DNA of 64,000 bases, taken from assembly GCF_034651555.1 (NCBI RefSeq), contig NZ_JAYEEQ010000010.1, positions 1 through 64,000 of the forward strand, read 5' to 3'. Numbering within the stretch: the stretch's first letter is position 1; every line of letters begins with the position of its first letter. This DNA is from Aurantibrevibacter litoralis (GTDB lineage: Bacteria; Bacteroidota; Bacteroidia; Flavobacteriales; Flavobacteriaceae). A model generated the notes under the pieces. That model did no database searches. It was not told where the DNA came from and saw nothing but the letters and a program-made list of their open reading frames with translations. Made by a program: the position numbers and the translations under genes. Of this stretch, positions 1 through 7,242 are shown in pieces.

Positions 1-346
1 AACCTAATGCAGAGGATGGTGCAGGCACAACCTTGTTATATCAAAAATATTAGTAATTAAATGCCTAAGTCAATAAAATTATTAGTACGAGCAAAAAGAA
101 TCTGAAGTAGTAATATTTATTACTTTAAAGTTACATTCAAACCGTTGATAAATTATTAGATTAAGATTAAGCGACTGTTACATAGATATCTTATTATATG
201 CGTAAATTAACTCTATGTATTGTTACATTGGTAAATTATTACATTAACCTATTTGTATATTAGTACATTGATAACTTAGTACATTGTTAAATTGGTATAC
301 TAAACCATTGTTACATTGGTAAATTATTACATTAACCTATTAACAT
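1..346. other. AT-rich leader before scoB with no convincing gene
   Basis: This stretch holds no gene I can support. It is very AT-rich and made of variations on TTACATT and GTAAATTATT words, including one long perfect direct repeat listed separately. In one frame positions 3-53 could encode a 16-residue tail ending in a stop, perhaps the end of an upstream gene, but it is too short to assign. The scoA partner usually found directly next to scoB is therefore not recognisable here. Confidence 0.5.
219..341. repeat. Pair of 35-bp perfect direct repeats
   Basis: A 35-base sequence at 219-253 recurs without mismatch at 307-341, directly before the scoB start codon at 347. It begins ATTGTTACATTGG and ends TTAACCTATT. 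The 53 bases between the copies contain further partial copies of the TACATTG word. This could be slippage-prone filler or part of the scoB leader. I infer no specific regulator. Confidence 0.75.
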
Positions 347-1000
347 ATGCTCGATAAAAACGGAATAGCAAAACGCATCGCACAGGAGGTTAAAGATGGG
401 TACTATGTTAATTTAGGCATTGGAATCCCTACTTTGGTAGCAAACTACGTTAGAGAAGATATCAGTGTGGAATTTCAAAGTGAAAACGGCGTATTGGGCA
501 TGGGACCATTTCCTTTTGAAGGAGAAGAAGATGCCGATATTATTAACGCAGGAAAACAAACAATTACGACCTTACCGGGAGCTTCCTTCTTCGATTCGGC
601 CACCAGTTTTGGAATGATCCGAGGGCAGCATGTAGACTTAACTATTTTAGGCGCCATGGAAGTTGCCGAAAATGGGGATATAGCCAATTGGAAAATTCCC
701 GGCAAAATGGTGAAAGGCATGGGTGGCGCCATGGATTTGGTAGCCTCTGCCGAAAATATTATTGTGGCCATGATGCACACCAACAAAGCCGGCGAGTCTA
801 AACTTTTAAAGCGATGTTCCTTGCCGCTAACCGGTGTAGGCTGCGTTAAAAAAATCGTAACCAATTTGGCGGTACTGGAAGTTACCGATGAAGGTTTTTT
901 GCTTTTAGAAAGAGCACCCGGCATATCTGTAGAGACCATAAAGGAAGCCACCGAAGGCACGCTCATCGTTAAAACTAATATTCCGGAAATTGTGATCTAG
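347..1000 (+). CDS. scoB: 3-oxoacid CoA-transferase, subunit B
   Basis: This is the beta subunit of succinyl-CoA:3-ketoacid CoA-transferase, which moves CoA between succinyl-CoA and acetoacetate-type acids in the cytoplasm. The 217-residue length fits the family. The N-terminal GIGIPT motif lies near residues 24-29, and the SENG motif carries the expected catalytic glutamate at residue 46, which forms the enzyme-CoA thioester. The GAMEVAENGDIANW and PGKMVKGMGGAMDL segments are typical of ScoB/PcaJ. A working enzyme needs subunit A, which is not visible in the 346 bases upstream, so it is either further upstream across the repeat region or elsewhere. The start follows the second 35-bp repeat by only five bases. 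Confidence 0.95.
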   Translation: MLDKNGIAKRIAQEVKDGYYVNLGIGIPTLVANYVREDISVEFQSENGVLGMGPFPFEGEEDADIINAGKQTITTLPGASFFDSATSFGMIRGQHVDLTILGAMEVAENGDIANWKIPGKMVKGMGGAMDLVASAENIIVAMMHTNKAGESKLLKRCSLPLTGVGCVKKIVTNLAVLEVTDEGFLLLERAPGISVETIKEATEGTLIVKTNIPEIVI

Positions 1001-1162
1001 GCAAAGTAGTCATCGTAGGTTGTCAAACCTATACTTTTTCGCGTTTTACCACATTTTCCTGGAATTTTACAACAAGATGTAAAAGGATGTTTGGATTTTA
1101 ATTATATTTAATCCGAACTTAAATGTTGAACCCCGAATTTAACATTTTTAAACCTATTGCTT

Positions 1163-1273
1163 ATGGAACCTCAAACGAATCATGCCCCACCGCCGGAAGA
1201 TGAAATCTATGTGTATCGAAACAGCTTTTCAAGAGGCATCTTGGAGTTGACGAAAAAGCTTTTTATGCTGTAA
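1163..1273 (+). CDS. Small hypothetical protein, 36 residues
   Basis: This short frame begins with ATG in a gene-free gap and encodes a 36-residue peptide. Its N-terminal half is rich in proline and acidic residues (APPPEDE), and the C-terminal half is basic and hydrophobic (ELTKKLFML). It is followed 26 bases later by a strong hairpin terminator, which suggests that the stretch is transcribed. I do not recognise the family. It could be a real small protein or a chance frame; conservation of the peptide in related species would decide. Confidence 0.35.
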   Translation: MEPQTNHAPPPEDEIYVYRNSFSRGILELTKKLFML

Positions 1274-1298
1274 TTCCCATTCTTAGAATGCGAATGCT

Positions 1299-1334
1299 AA
1301 AAAGGAGCAGTGCTTGTGGGTACTGCTCCTTTTT
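1299..1334 (+). terminator. Intrinsic terminator hairpin
   Basis: The arms AAAAAGGAGCAGT (1299-1311) and ACTGCTCCTTTTT (1322-1334) are perfectly complementary over 13 bp around a 10-nt loop. The GC-rich core and the terminal T-run make a classic rho-independent terminator. The A-run on the other side means it could also work on the opposite strand. Confidence 0.85.
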
Positions 1335-1395
1335 GTTTGCCTTTTTTGCTAAAGAAAAGGATCTAAAAACGTATTTTTAGGACTATATATAGAAT

Positions 1396-1929
1396 ATGAA
1401 CCTCCGATTCCACAGATGTACCTTAGCCGATTTGGAGGCTGTTTCAAAACTCTCTAAAAGCACATTTTGCACTGCATTTGAAGCCCAAAATAATCCGGAA
1501 GACTTTAAGACCTATGTGGAGTTTGCCTTTGATAAAAAAAAGCTAAAACAGGAACTGCTATGCGTACATTCTTCCTTTTATTTTGCATACTATAATGATA
1601 TATTGGCGGGTTATTTTAAAACGAACGAATCTACCGCCCAGACCGATCTCAAGATCGAAGAAGCTTTAGAAATTGAACGCATTTATGTAACTAAAGATTT
1701 TCAAGGGAAGGGTCTTGGTCATAACATGATACAGTATATAAAACAAATAGCCTTTGCCAAAGAAAAGCGATTTTTGTGGTTGGGGGTATGGGAAAAGAAT
1801 ACCAAGGCCATTGCATTTTACCAGCGAGAGGGGTTTATACAGTTTGGTACCCATCCTTACTCTATTGGCACAGACCAACAAACAGATTGGCTCATGCGGT
1901 TAGATTTACTTACCTTAGACAAGGCTTAA
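1396..1929 (+). CDS. GNAT acetyltransferase, PaiA-like
   Basis: A 177-residue N-acetyltransferase of the GNAT fold. The acetyl-CoA binding motif A is visible as ERIYVTKDFQGKGLG near residues 93-107, and motif B as the segment with WLGVWEKN and AIAFYQREGF near residues 128-147. The WLGVWE...AIAFY pattern resembles PaiA-type polyamine acetyltransferases, so a small amine is a plausible substrate, but that is inference. The gene precedes a serine hydrolase gene by 12 bases and probably shares its transcript. A short AT-rich palindrome (CTAAAAA, 4 bases, TTTTTAG; 1363-1380) lies just before the start. Confidence 0.85.
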   Translation: MNLRFHRCTLADLEAVSKLSKSTFCTAFEAQNNPEDFKTYVEFAFDKKKLKQELLCVHSSFYFAYYNDILAGYFKTNESTAQTDLKIEEALEIERIYVTKDFQGKGLGHNMIQYIKQIAFAKEKRFLWLGVWEKNTKAIAFYQREGFIQFGTHPYSIGTDQQTDWLMRLDLLTLDKA

Positions 1930-1941
1930 TTGTTTTAATGT

Positions 1942-3102
1942 ATGAAGAAGTGTATCAAAATATTTTTGTTAGTCCTAGTTGTAAAGGTTGGTTCGCTAGC
2001 CGCTCAAGAAGGCTATTACTTTCCGGAGCGCAATGCCGAATGGCGTATAAAAACTCCGGATGAACTTCAGGTAAACGCCAAAAAATTAGATGTAGCTGTG
2101 GCCTTTGCTGCGAATAATGAATATTCGGAGCCCAGAGATTTACGCATAGCCATCCTAAAAGGATTTGAACGAGAACCTTTTCATGAATTATTAGGACCCA
2201 CCAAAAAAAGGGGCGGCCCTGCAGGAGTGGTGTTAAAAAAGGGATATATCATAGCACAATGGGGCGATCCTAAACGGGTAGACATGACGTTTAGCGTTAC
2301 CAAAAGTTTTTTGGCTACCCTAGCGGGCTTGGCAGAAGATCATGGCTTAATTGCCGATGTAAATGATAGGGTAGATTCCTATATCTGGGACGGCACCTTT
2401 GAAGGCGAACACAACCGTAAAATTACGTGGGAACATTTATTGCACCAAACTTCGGACTGGTCCGGAGAATTATGGGGCGGTAAGGACTGGGCAGACCGAC
2501 CACCGCGCGAAGGAGGTTTAGACGACTGGAAATACCGAAAATTGAACGAACCGGGCACAGTAATGGAATACAATGATGTGCGTGTAAATGTGTTGGCCTA
2601 TGCCTTAACGCATTTGTGGCGTAAACCACTACCCGCCGTACTTAAAGAACAGGTAATGGATAAAATTGGCGCATCTACCACATGGCGTTGGTTTGGCTAT
2701 GACCATGCTTGGACGGAGATTGATGGCGTACAAATAAAATCGGTTACCGGAGGTGGACATTCAGGAGGCGGACTCTTCATCAACACCTTAGATATGGCTC
2801 GTTTTGGACTATTATTCTTGCACAATGGCAAATGGCAATCCGAACAAATCATTAGTGAATCTTGGATAAAAAAAGCGCTAAAACCCTCTGTGCCAAATGC
2901 CAATTACGGGTATATGTGGTGGTTAAACACAAAAGGTTCCAGGCATTGGGCTGGTCTTTCCGAAACGATCTACTATGCCACGGGTTTTGGGGGCAATTTT
3001 ATCATCATCGACAAAGCCAATGACCTCGTTGTAGTAACGCGTTGGATTCAACCCGATAAGGTTGCCGAATTTATGTCCTTGGTACATGCCGCACTAAAGT
3101 AG
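1942..3102 (+). CDS. Secreted serine hydrolase, beta-lactamase/PBP class C fold
   Basis: A 386-residue exported hydrolase. A signal peptide with a KK start and hydrophobic core ends near AAQEG (about residue 21). The catalytic SxxK tetrad is SVTK at residues 118-121, the YxN-type motif is the Tyr at 210 in MEYND, and the third-strand motif is HSGG at 273-276. This set is typical of the beta-lactamase family (class C/esterase EstB type), which acts in the periplasm on esters, peptides or D-amino acid peptides; the substrate cannot be told from sequence. It follows the acetyltransferase closely on the same strand and ends 54 bases from the convergent aminotransferase gene. Confidence 0.85.
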   Translation: MKKCIKIFLLVLVVKVGSLAAQEGYYFPERNAEWRIKTPDELQVNAKKLDVAVAFAANNEYSEPRDLRIAILKGFEREPFHELLGPTKKRGGPAGVVLKKGYIIAQWGDPKRVDMTFSVTKSFLATLAGLAEDHGLIADVNDRVDSYIWDGTFEGEHNRKITWEHLLHQTSDWSGELWGGKDWADRPPREGGLDDWKYRKLNEPGTVMEYNDVRVNVLAYALTHLWRKPLPAVLKEQVMDKIGASTTWRWFGYDHAWTEIDGVQIKSVTGGGHSGGGLFINTLDMARFGLLFLHNGKWQSEQIISESWIKKALKPSVPNANYGYMWWLNTKGSRHWAGLSETIYYATGFGGNFIIIDKANDLVVVTRWIQPDKVAEFMSLVHAALK

Positions 3103-3156
3103 CCAAAATACAACAGGTTCATTTTATGGTTAAGAAGCGTATCACTCCCAACTTTT

Positions 3157-4314
3157 TTAGAGCGCAGCGAGAATTTCTGCCGCCTGTTGTAGCGTATCTT
3201 CTGTCTTGGCAAAGCAAATACGAATAATCTTATCATCGCGCTCGCCCTCATTGAAAACAGAAATAGGAATAGTAGCTAATTTGTGCTCTAAAATGAGTCG
3301 TTTTGTAAGGGCTACATCGGCTTCATCGGAAAGGTTGGCATAACGCAGCAATTGAAAATAAGTGCCTTGAGACGGCGTAAAAGTAAATTTAGATCCTTGA
3401 AGACCGGAAAGGAAAAAATTACGCTTGTTTTGATAAAAATCAGTAAGCCCCAAGTAATTTTGTCTGTCCTGCAGGTATTCTGCCAGAGCATGTTGCATGG
3501 GGTGGTTTACACAGAATACATTGAATTGATGTGTTTTTCGAAATTCGTGCATTAGGGTTGCAGGTGCTGCACAATAGCCCATTTTCCATCCAGTAGCATG
3601 AAAGGTTTTTCCGAAAGAGGCACAAACAAAACTCCGCATAGCTAAGTCTTCAAAACGAGAGACGCTTTCATGTTCCTTTCCATCAAAAACTATATGCTCA
3701 TATACCTCATCACTAACCACTAAAATTTGGGTGTCTTGAAGAATATGTTGCAGTTGCATCATATCTTCTTTCGAAAAAATACGTCCGCTTGGGTTATGCG
3801 GGGTATTTATAATTACCATTCTTGTTTTCGACGAAATCTTGCTTTGGAATTCTGACCAATCCATGGCATAGTTCGGCGCTGCCAGTTGCACAAAAACCGG
3901 AGTTCCGCCATTAACCACAATAGCCGGCTCATAACAATCATACGCCGGTTTTATAACGACAACCTCGTCTCCGGGATGTACAAATGCAGTTATAATGGTA
4001 AAAATGGCTTGTGTGGCTCCTACGGTAATGGTTATTTCAGATTCGGAATCATAGGTTTTTCCATGAAGAAAAGCTATTTTCTCCGAAATAGTATCACGTA
4101 AAGGTGCGGCTCCTATCATGGGTGCATATTGGTTGTGACCATTGGCCATTGCCTTAGTTACCAAGGCAAGTAACGCAGGATCCGGATCAAAGTTGGGAAA
4201 TCCTTGGGAAACGTCTAAGGCTTGGTTTGCCCGCGCCATGTTGCCCACCGTAGTAAAAATAGTAGTTTTTACGTCGGGTAATTTGGAGTGGAAACTGGGT
4301 GTAAACGAGGACAT
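3157..4314 (-). CDS. Methionine/kynurenine-type aminotransferase (class I/II PLP enzyme)
   Basis: A 385-residue cytoplasmic PLP-dependent transaminase of fold type I. The PLP lysine is K236 in SFGKTFHATGWKMGY; N174 in NTPHNPSG and D202 in VSDEVYEH hold the cofactor, and R365 in IIRICFAK should bind the substrate carboxylate. Overall sequence and length match the YbdL-type methionine aminotransferases and kynurenine aminotransferases, which use large hydrophobic or sulfur amino acids. A -7 element (TACCTTTG) lies 27 bases upstream on the same strand. This could be the last step of methionine salvage, but no other mtn gene is beside it. Confidence 0.9.
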   Translation of the reverse strand: MSSFTPSFHSKLPDVKTTIFTTVGNMARANQALDVSQGFPNFDPDPALLALVTKAMANGHNQYAPMIGAAPLRDTISEKIAFLHGKTYDSESEITITVGATQAIFTIITAFVHPGDEVVVIKPAYDCYEPAIVVNGGTPVFVQLAAPNYAMDWSEFQSKISSKTRMVIINTPHNPSGRIFSKEDMMQLQHILQDTQILVVSDEVYEHIVFDGKEHESVSRFEDLAMRSFVCASFGKTFHATGWKMGYCAAPATLMHEFRKTHQFNVFCVNHPMQHALAEYLQDRQNYLGLTDFYQNKRNFFLSGLQGSKFTFTPSQGTYFQLLRYANLSDEADVALTKRLILEHKLATIPISVFNEGERDDKIIRICFAKTEDTLQQAAEILAAL

Positions 4315-4340
4315 TCTAAAAAATTAAAATTCTACGATCT

Positions 4341-4348
4341 CAAAGGTA
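4341..4348 (-). promoter_or_regulatory. -7 element for the aminotransferase gene
   Basis: On the minus strand this reads TACCTTTG, matching the Bacteroidota -7 consensus TAnnTTTG, 26 bases before the start codon at 4314. I see no good -33 TTTG at the usual spacing. Confidence 0.4.
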
Positions 4349-4588
4349 CGTATTTGTCGTAAACCATGAATAAGGATGCAAATAGGCACTAATGTCCGTT
4401 TTCTAAAAGGCATCTAAATATTTTCTGACGTTGTTCGCTCAATTTTTTACCCAAGGTTCTTCTAACAATGTAAATTTCGCTTGGATAAACGTCTTTACAT
4501 AGTTTTTAAATGCGGTTAGCAAGCGGCGTTTATTTGTCAAACTATTTTTTTTGACGCTTACAGAAGTTACGTCCCCAAAAAATAAAAT

Positions 4589-5941
4589 CTACTTAAACAA
4601 CCATTTGTAAAGGTCATTGCCGTTGGCGAACAACAATAAGGCAATTAAAATGAGGAAACCGGTTATTTGGGCATACTCTAAAAACTTATCGCTCGGCTTT
4701 CTTCCTGTGACCATTTCGTACAATAAAAAGACGACATGTCCGCCATCTAAGGCAGGAATGGGCAATATGTTCATAAACGCTAGGATGATCGATATAAATG
4801 CTGTGGTAGCCCAAAAAGCAGGCCAATTCCAGGTGCTTGGAAACATGCCTCCAATAGCTGCAAAGCCGCCCACCTCTTTGTAAGCGCCTGTATCTGGATT
4901 AAATATCATTTTCATTCCTCGAATATAGTCGGTAAGCACTTTTACACCTCGATCCCACCCGGCGGGAATAGATTCTAAAACACCATATTTTTTGGTTTCT
5001 ACCCTCAAAATACCTCGTTTGGCATACTCTTCAAAAGATCCGGCTAGCGCAATTCCTAATTTTCCTTCTGTGGATACTGTGGGGTGTAGTACGGCCAAGC
5101 TTCCATCTTCTCGCAGCACATTCACTTCAATGGTCTTACCTTTGTTTTGCTCTAAAATGGGAACAATCTCGTCCATATAGCTTACGCTTTCCCCATTGAT
5201 GGCTGTAATTTCGTCGTTTTCCCTAAAATCAATATTGGTATTGGGGGAATCTTTTGAAACCTCTCGCACAATAAATGGCGTTCTAAAGCTTATAAATGGC
5301 GTACGCTGTTTGCGGTCTGACAGGGAAGCTATAAAATCTATTGGGATTTCCTGTTCAAAAGTGCGACCGTCGCGTTCTATGGTCATGACACTTCCGTAAA
5401 TAATTTCGGGCATTATGCTTTGCAATGATTTTATGGGCTCTCCATCTACGGCACGCACATGGTCGCCTGTTTTTAAACCCAATTTATCACCCAATTCCGG
5501 TTCTACCACATAAATACCGTCTCGCAAACTATCAGCCGGGATATACTCTTCTCCATAGGTAAAAACCAACCCAATAAATATGACTACCGCCAAAACAAAA
5601 TTTACGGTAACTCCGCCTAACATAATAATAAGCCGTTGCCATGCCGGTTTACTTCGAAATTCCCATGGTTTGGGTTCTTCTTTCATGGCTTCGGTATCCA
5701 TACTTTCGTCGATCATCCCGGCAATCTTTACATAACCGCCAAGGGGCAACCAACCTATGCCATACACGGTTTCTCCTATTTTCTTTTTAAAGAGGGAGAA
5801 TTTTACATCAAAAAATAAGTAAAACTTTTCTACTCTGGTTTTGAACAATTTAGCCGGTATAAAGTGTCCTAACTCGTGCAGCACTATTAATAGGGACAGA
5901 CTAAGAAAAAACTGAATGGTTTTGATTAGTATGGGACTCAT
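4589..5941 (-). CDS. rseP: Site-2 protease RseP, membrane zinc metalloprotease
   Basis: A 450-residue intramembrane protease of the M50 family that cuts membrane-bound anti-sigma factors or signal-peptide remnants. The zinc motif HELGH is at residues 22-26 inside the first membrane segment, and the third ligand lies in NILPIPALDGGH (D399). Two PDZ-type regions occupy the periplasmic loop between roughly residues 130 and 310 (the GDHVRAVDGEPI and NDEITAINGE segments are PDZ signatures). The family position and length fit well. It is transcribed alone; the divergent SCO1 gene lies on the other side of the promoter region. Confidence 0.93.
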   Translation of the reverse strand: MSPILIKTIQFFLSLSLLIVLHELGHFIPAKLFKTRVEKFYLFFDVKFSLFKKKIGETVYGIGWLPLGGYVKIAGMIDESMDTEAMKEEPKPWEFRSKPAWQRLIIMLGGVTVNFVLAVVIFIGLVFTYGEEYIPADSLRDGIYVVEPELGDKLGLKTGDHVRAVDGEPIKSLQSIMPEIIYGSVMTIERDGRTFEQEIPIDFIASLSDRKQRTPFISFRTPFIVREVSKDSPNTNIDFRENDEITAINGESVSYMDEIVPILEQNKGKTIEVNVLREDGSLAVLHPTVSTEGKLGIALAGSFEEYAKRGILRVETKKYGVLESIPAGWDRGVKVLTDYIRGMKMIFNPDTGAYKEVGGFAAIGGMFPSTWNWPAFWATTAFISIILAFMNILPIPALDGGHVVFLLYEMVTGRKPSDKFLEYAQITGFLILIALLLFANGNDLYKWLFK

Positions 5942-5967
5942 GTAGGATATCTAAAATTTAAAACGCA

Positions 5968-5975
5968 CAAAAGTA
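5968..5975 (-). promoter_or_regulatory. -7 element for rseP
   Basis: The minus strand reads TACTTTTG here, a full match to TAnnTTTG, 26 bases before the rseP start. No clear -33 box is visible. Confidence 0.4.
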
Positions 5976-6081
5976 CACTTTTAGCTAGTCTTAAAAAAAG
6001 AAACTCGAGATGCGACAATTATTTTAAGAAAGTTTTGGCATCAAAACCCTTTGCTATTTTTTTTCATTGCGTGCAGCACCT

Positions 6082-6089
6082 TACCTTTG
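6082..6089 (+). promoter_or_regulatory. -7 element for the SCO1 gene
   Basis: TACCTTTG matches the Bacteroidota -7 consensus and sits 11 bases before the ATG at 6101, giving a very short leader. Because the element lies inside a possible longer reading frame that starts at 6035, it argues for the 6101 start. Confidence 0.45.
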
Positions 6090-6100
6090 CCTTAAAAAAG

Positions 6101-6772
6101 ATGGTGTCCTTTTTTAGCAGATTCAAGTTGTTTGGATGGGTATTATTAGGGCTGTCTGCCCTTATCATCACCTTATTTTACAATGCACTTACCCCAAAAA
6201 AAACACTGCCTATTTACCAACCCGCTATGGTAAATCCGGAATTGGTAGACAGTAGCTTGCATTACACAAAACGCTATCATACCATAGCCGATTTTTCGCT
6301 CATCAACCAAAATGGGGAAACCATAACCCAAGCGGACTATACCGATAAAATTTATATAGCCGACTTCTTCTTTACAACTTGCCCTACCATTTGCCCTATA
6401 ATGACTACAAACATGGTTGCCATACAAAAGCACATCCAAGATGATGCAAACGTGCTTTTATTGTCTCATTCTGTAACCCCTGAGATCGATTCCGTTGCCC
6501 AATTAAAAAAATACGCTTTGGAAAAAGGGGTAAACGACCAAAAATGGAATTTAGTCACCGGAGATAAAAAACAAATTTATGAACTGGCGCGCAAATCGTA
6601 CCTCGCCGTTAAAACCGATGGCGATGGGGGTCCGTTTGATATGATCCATACCGAGAATTTTATTTTGGTAGACAAACAGCGCCGTATTAGAGGCTTTTAC
6701 GACGGTACAAATACAGAAGAAATACAAAAGTTGCTCAGCGATATCGAAGTTTTGAAAGCCACGTATCGCTAA
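6101..6772 (+). CDS. SCO1/SenC family copper chaperone
   Basis: A 223-residue membrane-anchored thioredoxin-like protein that delivers copper to the CuA site of cytochrome c oxidase or keeps its cysteines reduced. Using the 6101 start, one membrane segment (LFGWVLLGLSALIITLF) lies near residues 10-27. The copper ligands are C94 and C98 in CPTICP and H183 in DMIHTENF. The frame is open back to 6035, but that extension contains the -7 element and codes for an unlikely N-terminus. The gene stands alone between rseP and feoA. Confidence 0.9.
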   Translation: MVSFFSRFKLFGWVLLGLSALIITLFYNALTPKKTLPIYQPAMVNPELVDSSLHYTKRYHTIADFSLINQNGETITQADYTDKIYIADFFFTTCPTICPIMTTNMVAIQKHIQDDANVLLLSHSVTPEIDSVAQLKKYALEKGVNDQKWNLVTGDKKQIYELARKSYLAVKTDGDGGPFDMIHTENFILVDKQRRIRGFYDGTNTEEIQKLLSDIEVLKATYR

Positions 6773-6870
6773 GCCAAGTTGCACTAACGCGTACGGCATT
6801 ATTGCCTCCTTTCAGAACCCGATCGTCTTGGTCTCGTTTTTCAGTCTAATTTCACATAAAACAACCTCAT

Positions 6871-6901
6871 TTATCGGTATATCCTTAAAATGAACCGATA
6901 A
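6871..6901. repeat. Inverted repeat after the SCO1 gene
   Basis: TTATCGGT (6871-6878) and ACCGATAA (6894-6901) form an 8-bp inverted repeat with a 15-nt loop followed by TTTTATG. It could be a weak terminator for the SCO1 gene or a binding site before feoA. Confidence 0.3.
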
Positions 6902-6959
6902 TTTTATGCTTTTGTGATGTTAAATTCAATAAACGGTCTGTTATTTCAGCTTTTTCTCT

Positions 6960-6967
6960 TACTTTTG
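6960..6967 (+). promoter_or_regulatory. -7 element for feoAB
   Basis: TACTTTTG matches TAnnTTTG and lies 29 bases before the feoA start. A lone TCTAAA half-site at 6985-6990, like those in the MntR-type operator at 16714-16729, lies just downstream; whether it binds that repressor is unknown. Confidence 0.4.
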
Positions 6968-6996
6968 TTCTTACTTAAAATCAATCTAAATAAAAA

Positions 6997-7242
6997 TTGA
7001 TCATTACAGTCGCAGATTTAAAACGAGGCCAAAAGGGCATCATTAAAGAATTTATAGAAGATATACTTCCTATAAAACTCTTAGAATTGGGTTGTTTGCC
7101 GGGTAATGAAATAGAATTGGTACAAGTGGCTCCTTTACGAGATCCAATTTACATTAATGTTAATGGTTCTCATATCGCTATACGAAGATCTGTAGCTCAA
7201 TTGATAGAGCTAGAGCTTATAGAAGAATCCCGAATCCTATGA
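6997..7242 (+). CDS. feoA: Ferrous iron transport protein A
   Basis: An 81-residue SH3-like cytoplasmic protein that assists the FeoB iron channel. It has the LKRGQKGIIKEF start, the LLELGCLPGNEIELV core and the NGSHIAIRRSVAQLI end typical of FeoA. The start is a TTG at 6997; no ATG fits without losing the conserved N-terminus. Its stop overlaps the feoB start by four bases (ATGA), so the two are translationally coupled. In many Bacteroidota FeoA and FeoB are fused; here they are separate. Confidence 0.92.
   Translation: MIITVADLKRGQKGIIKEFIEDILPIKLLELGCLPGNEIELVQVAPLRDPIYINVNGSHIAIRRSVAQLIELELIEESRIL

Noticed and set aside
1..53. Possible tail of a gene entering the window from the left (16 residues ending in TAG at 51-53)
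   Set aside because: Too short to assign to any family and not recognisably the end of scoA.
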